A DNA stretch of 64,000 nucleotides, from contig NZ_CP141608.1 of NCBI RefSeq assembly GCF_035581345.1, forward strand, positions 4,742,501 to 4,806,500, written 5' to 3'. The notes under the pieces were generated by a model. The model saw nothing but the letters and a program-made list of their open reading frames with translations. It had not been told where the DNA came from and ran no database searches. Below, one piece after another: positions 63,508 through 64,000 of the stretch. The DNA comes from Pseudomonas sp. JQ170C (GTDB lineage Bacteria; Pseudomonadota; Gammaproteobacteria; Pseudomonadales; Pseudomonadaceae). A program made the position numbers and the translations under genes. Positions within the stretch are counted from its first letter, which is position 1. Each line of letters begins with the position of its first letter.

Positions 63508-64000
63508 ATGCGTGACCATCATGCCCACCGTGACCATGGCGAACGCCATGACGGTTTTGAACGCCGCCATGGCCGTGGCGATCGCGGCCCGCGCGTATTC
63601 GCCCCCGGCGACCTGAAACTGCTGCTGTTGTCGATGCTGGCCGAGCAGCCCTGCCACGGCTACGACCTGATCCGCCAGATCGAAACCCTGTTTGGCGGCA
63701 ACTACAGCCCAAGCCCCGGCGTGATCTACCCCACCTTGACCTTTCTTGAAGAGAGCGAGCTGATCGTCGGCCAGGTCCATGGCAGCAAGAAGCTCTACAG
63801 CGTCACGCCTGCCGGTGTCACGGCCCTGGCCGAGCAGGCTGTCGCCCTGGATGGCGTGCGCATGCGCATCGAGGTCAGCAAGCGCTCGCTGTTCGGCCAC
63901 GACCGTCCAGCAGAGATCCACGAAGCGGTACACAACCTGCGTCATGCCCTGCAGATGCACAGCGGCCGCTGGAACCCGGAAGAAATCGAGCGGGTGCGTA
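63508..64000 (+). CDS. PadR-family regulator, YqjI-like (3' end outside window)
   Basis: At least 164 residues, cut off by the window edge. A histidine/arginine-rich N-terminus (MRDHHAHRDHGERHDGFERRHGRG) precedes a PadR winged helix with 'LKLLLLSMLAEQPCHGYDLI' and 'GNYSPSPGVIYPTLTFLEES'. This layout closely matches E. coli YqjI, a nickel-responsive repressor of the ferric-siderophore reductase yqjH. The ATG at 63508 follows CGGAGA. The target gene would be expected next to it, outside the window. Confidence 0.9.
   Translation, partial: MRDHHAHRDHGERHDGFERRHGRGDRGPRVFAPGDLKLLLLSMLAEQPCHGYDLIRQIETLFGGNYSPSPGVIYPTLTFLEESELIVGQVHGSKKLYSVTPAGVTALAEQAVALDGVRMRIEVSKRSLFGHDRPAEIHEAVHNLRHALQMHSGRWNPEEIERVR

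Overview
The window is chromosomal DNA from a fluorescent-type Pseudomonas, most likely of the P. putida / P. fluorescens lineage. Supporting signs are the high GC content, the gene order dcd - mrp - metG - rnf - nth and argG - motY - pyrC - rnt - prx - bfd - bfr - grxD - argF (the order I recall from P. aeruginosa), an AauS/AauR-controlled acidic amino-acid transporter, a glpF-K-R-D cluster, and many copies of an 'AGGAGCGGGCTTGCCCCGCG' type REP palindrome. I see no rRNA, tRNA, CRISPR array, prophage or insertion sequence. Most of the window is housekeeping core.

Layout. 1-6.3 kb: a lipoprotein penicillin acylase, a five-haem cytochrome c that looks like a fusion of two known cytochrome types, and an M14-type zinc hydrolase. 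6-15.5 kb: a small proline-rich protein, dcd, a cold-shock gene with a long leader, mrp, metG, a reduced and altered Rnf/Rsx cluster (rnfA-B-D-G-E, no rnfC), nth, and a PA3496-like small gene. 15.5-28.7 kb: an orphan LuxR-type response regulator, a small membrane protein, argG, motY, pyrC-rnt, a 2-Cys peroxiredoxin, bfd, bfr, grxD, a lone molybdopterin oxidoreductase, argF with a coupled orphan ABC ATPase, and ybaK. 28.8-34 kb: the glycerol regulon glpF-glpK-glpR-glpD with visible GlpR operators and a terminator-like hairpin in the glpF leader. 34-40.8 kb: aatJ-aatQ-aatM-aatP plus aauS-aauR, with a sigma-54 promoter and paired AauR-type palindromes upstream. 40.8-47.6 kb: glpM-like gene, a secreted alpha/beta hydrolase, and a 1770-residue toxin-like protein with no neighbour that looks like an immunity protein. 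47.6-64 kb: metE/metR, a LysE exporter, a Nudix hydrolase, Lhr helicase, an FMN glutamate-synthase-like membrane protein, an amino-acid permease, a PBP1-like protein with altered transglycosylase residues, and the start of a histidine-rich PadR/YqjI-type regulator preceded by a Fur-like box.

Most noteworthy. (1) The Rnf cluster lacks rnfC, its RnfB has no membrane anchor but carries an RnfC-like alanine/lysine tail, and three of the four cysteines expected to hold the membrane iron-sulfur cluster of RnfA/RnfE are gone, while both flavin-attachment threonines and the RnfB ferredoxin cysteines remain. (2) The five-haem cytochrome fusion. (3) The orphan giant toxin-like gene. (4) A possible attenuator or small RNA in front of glpF. 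(5) A complete AauR/sigma-54 control region readable directly from sequence. All assignments are by reading motifs; no database search was possible.
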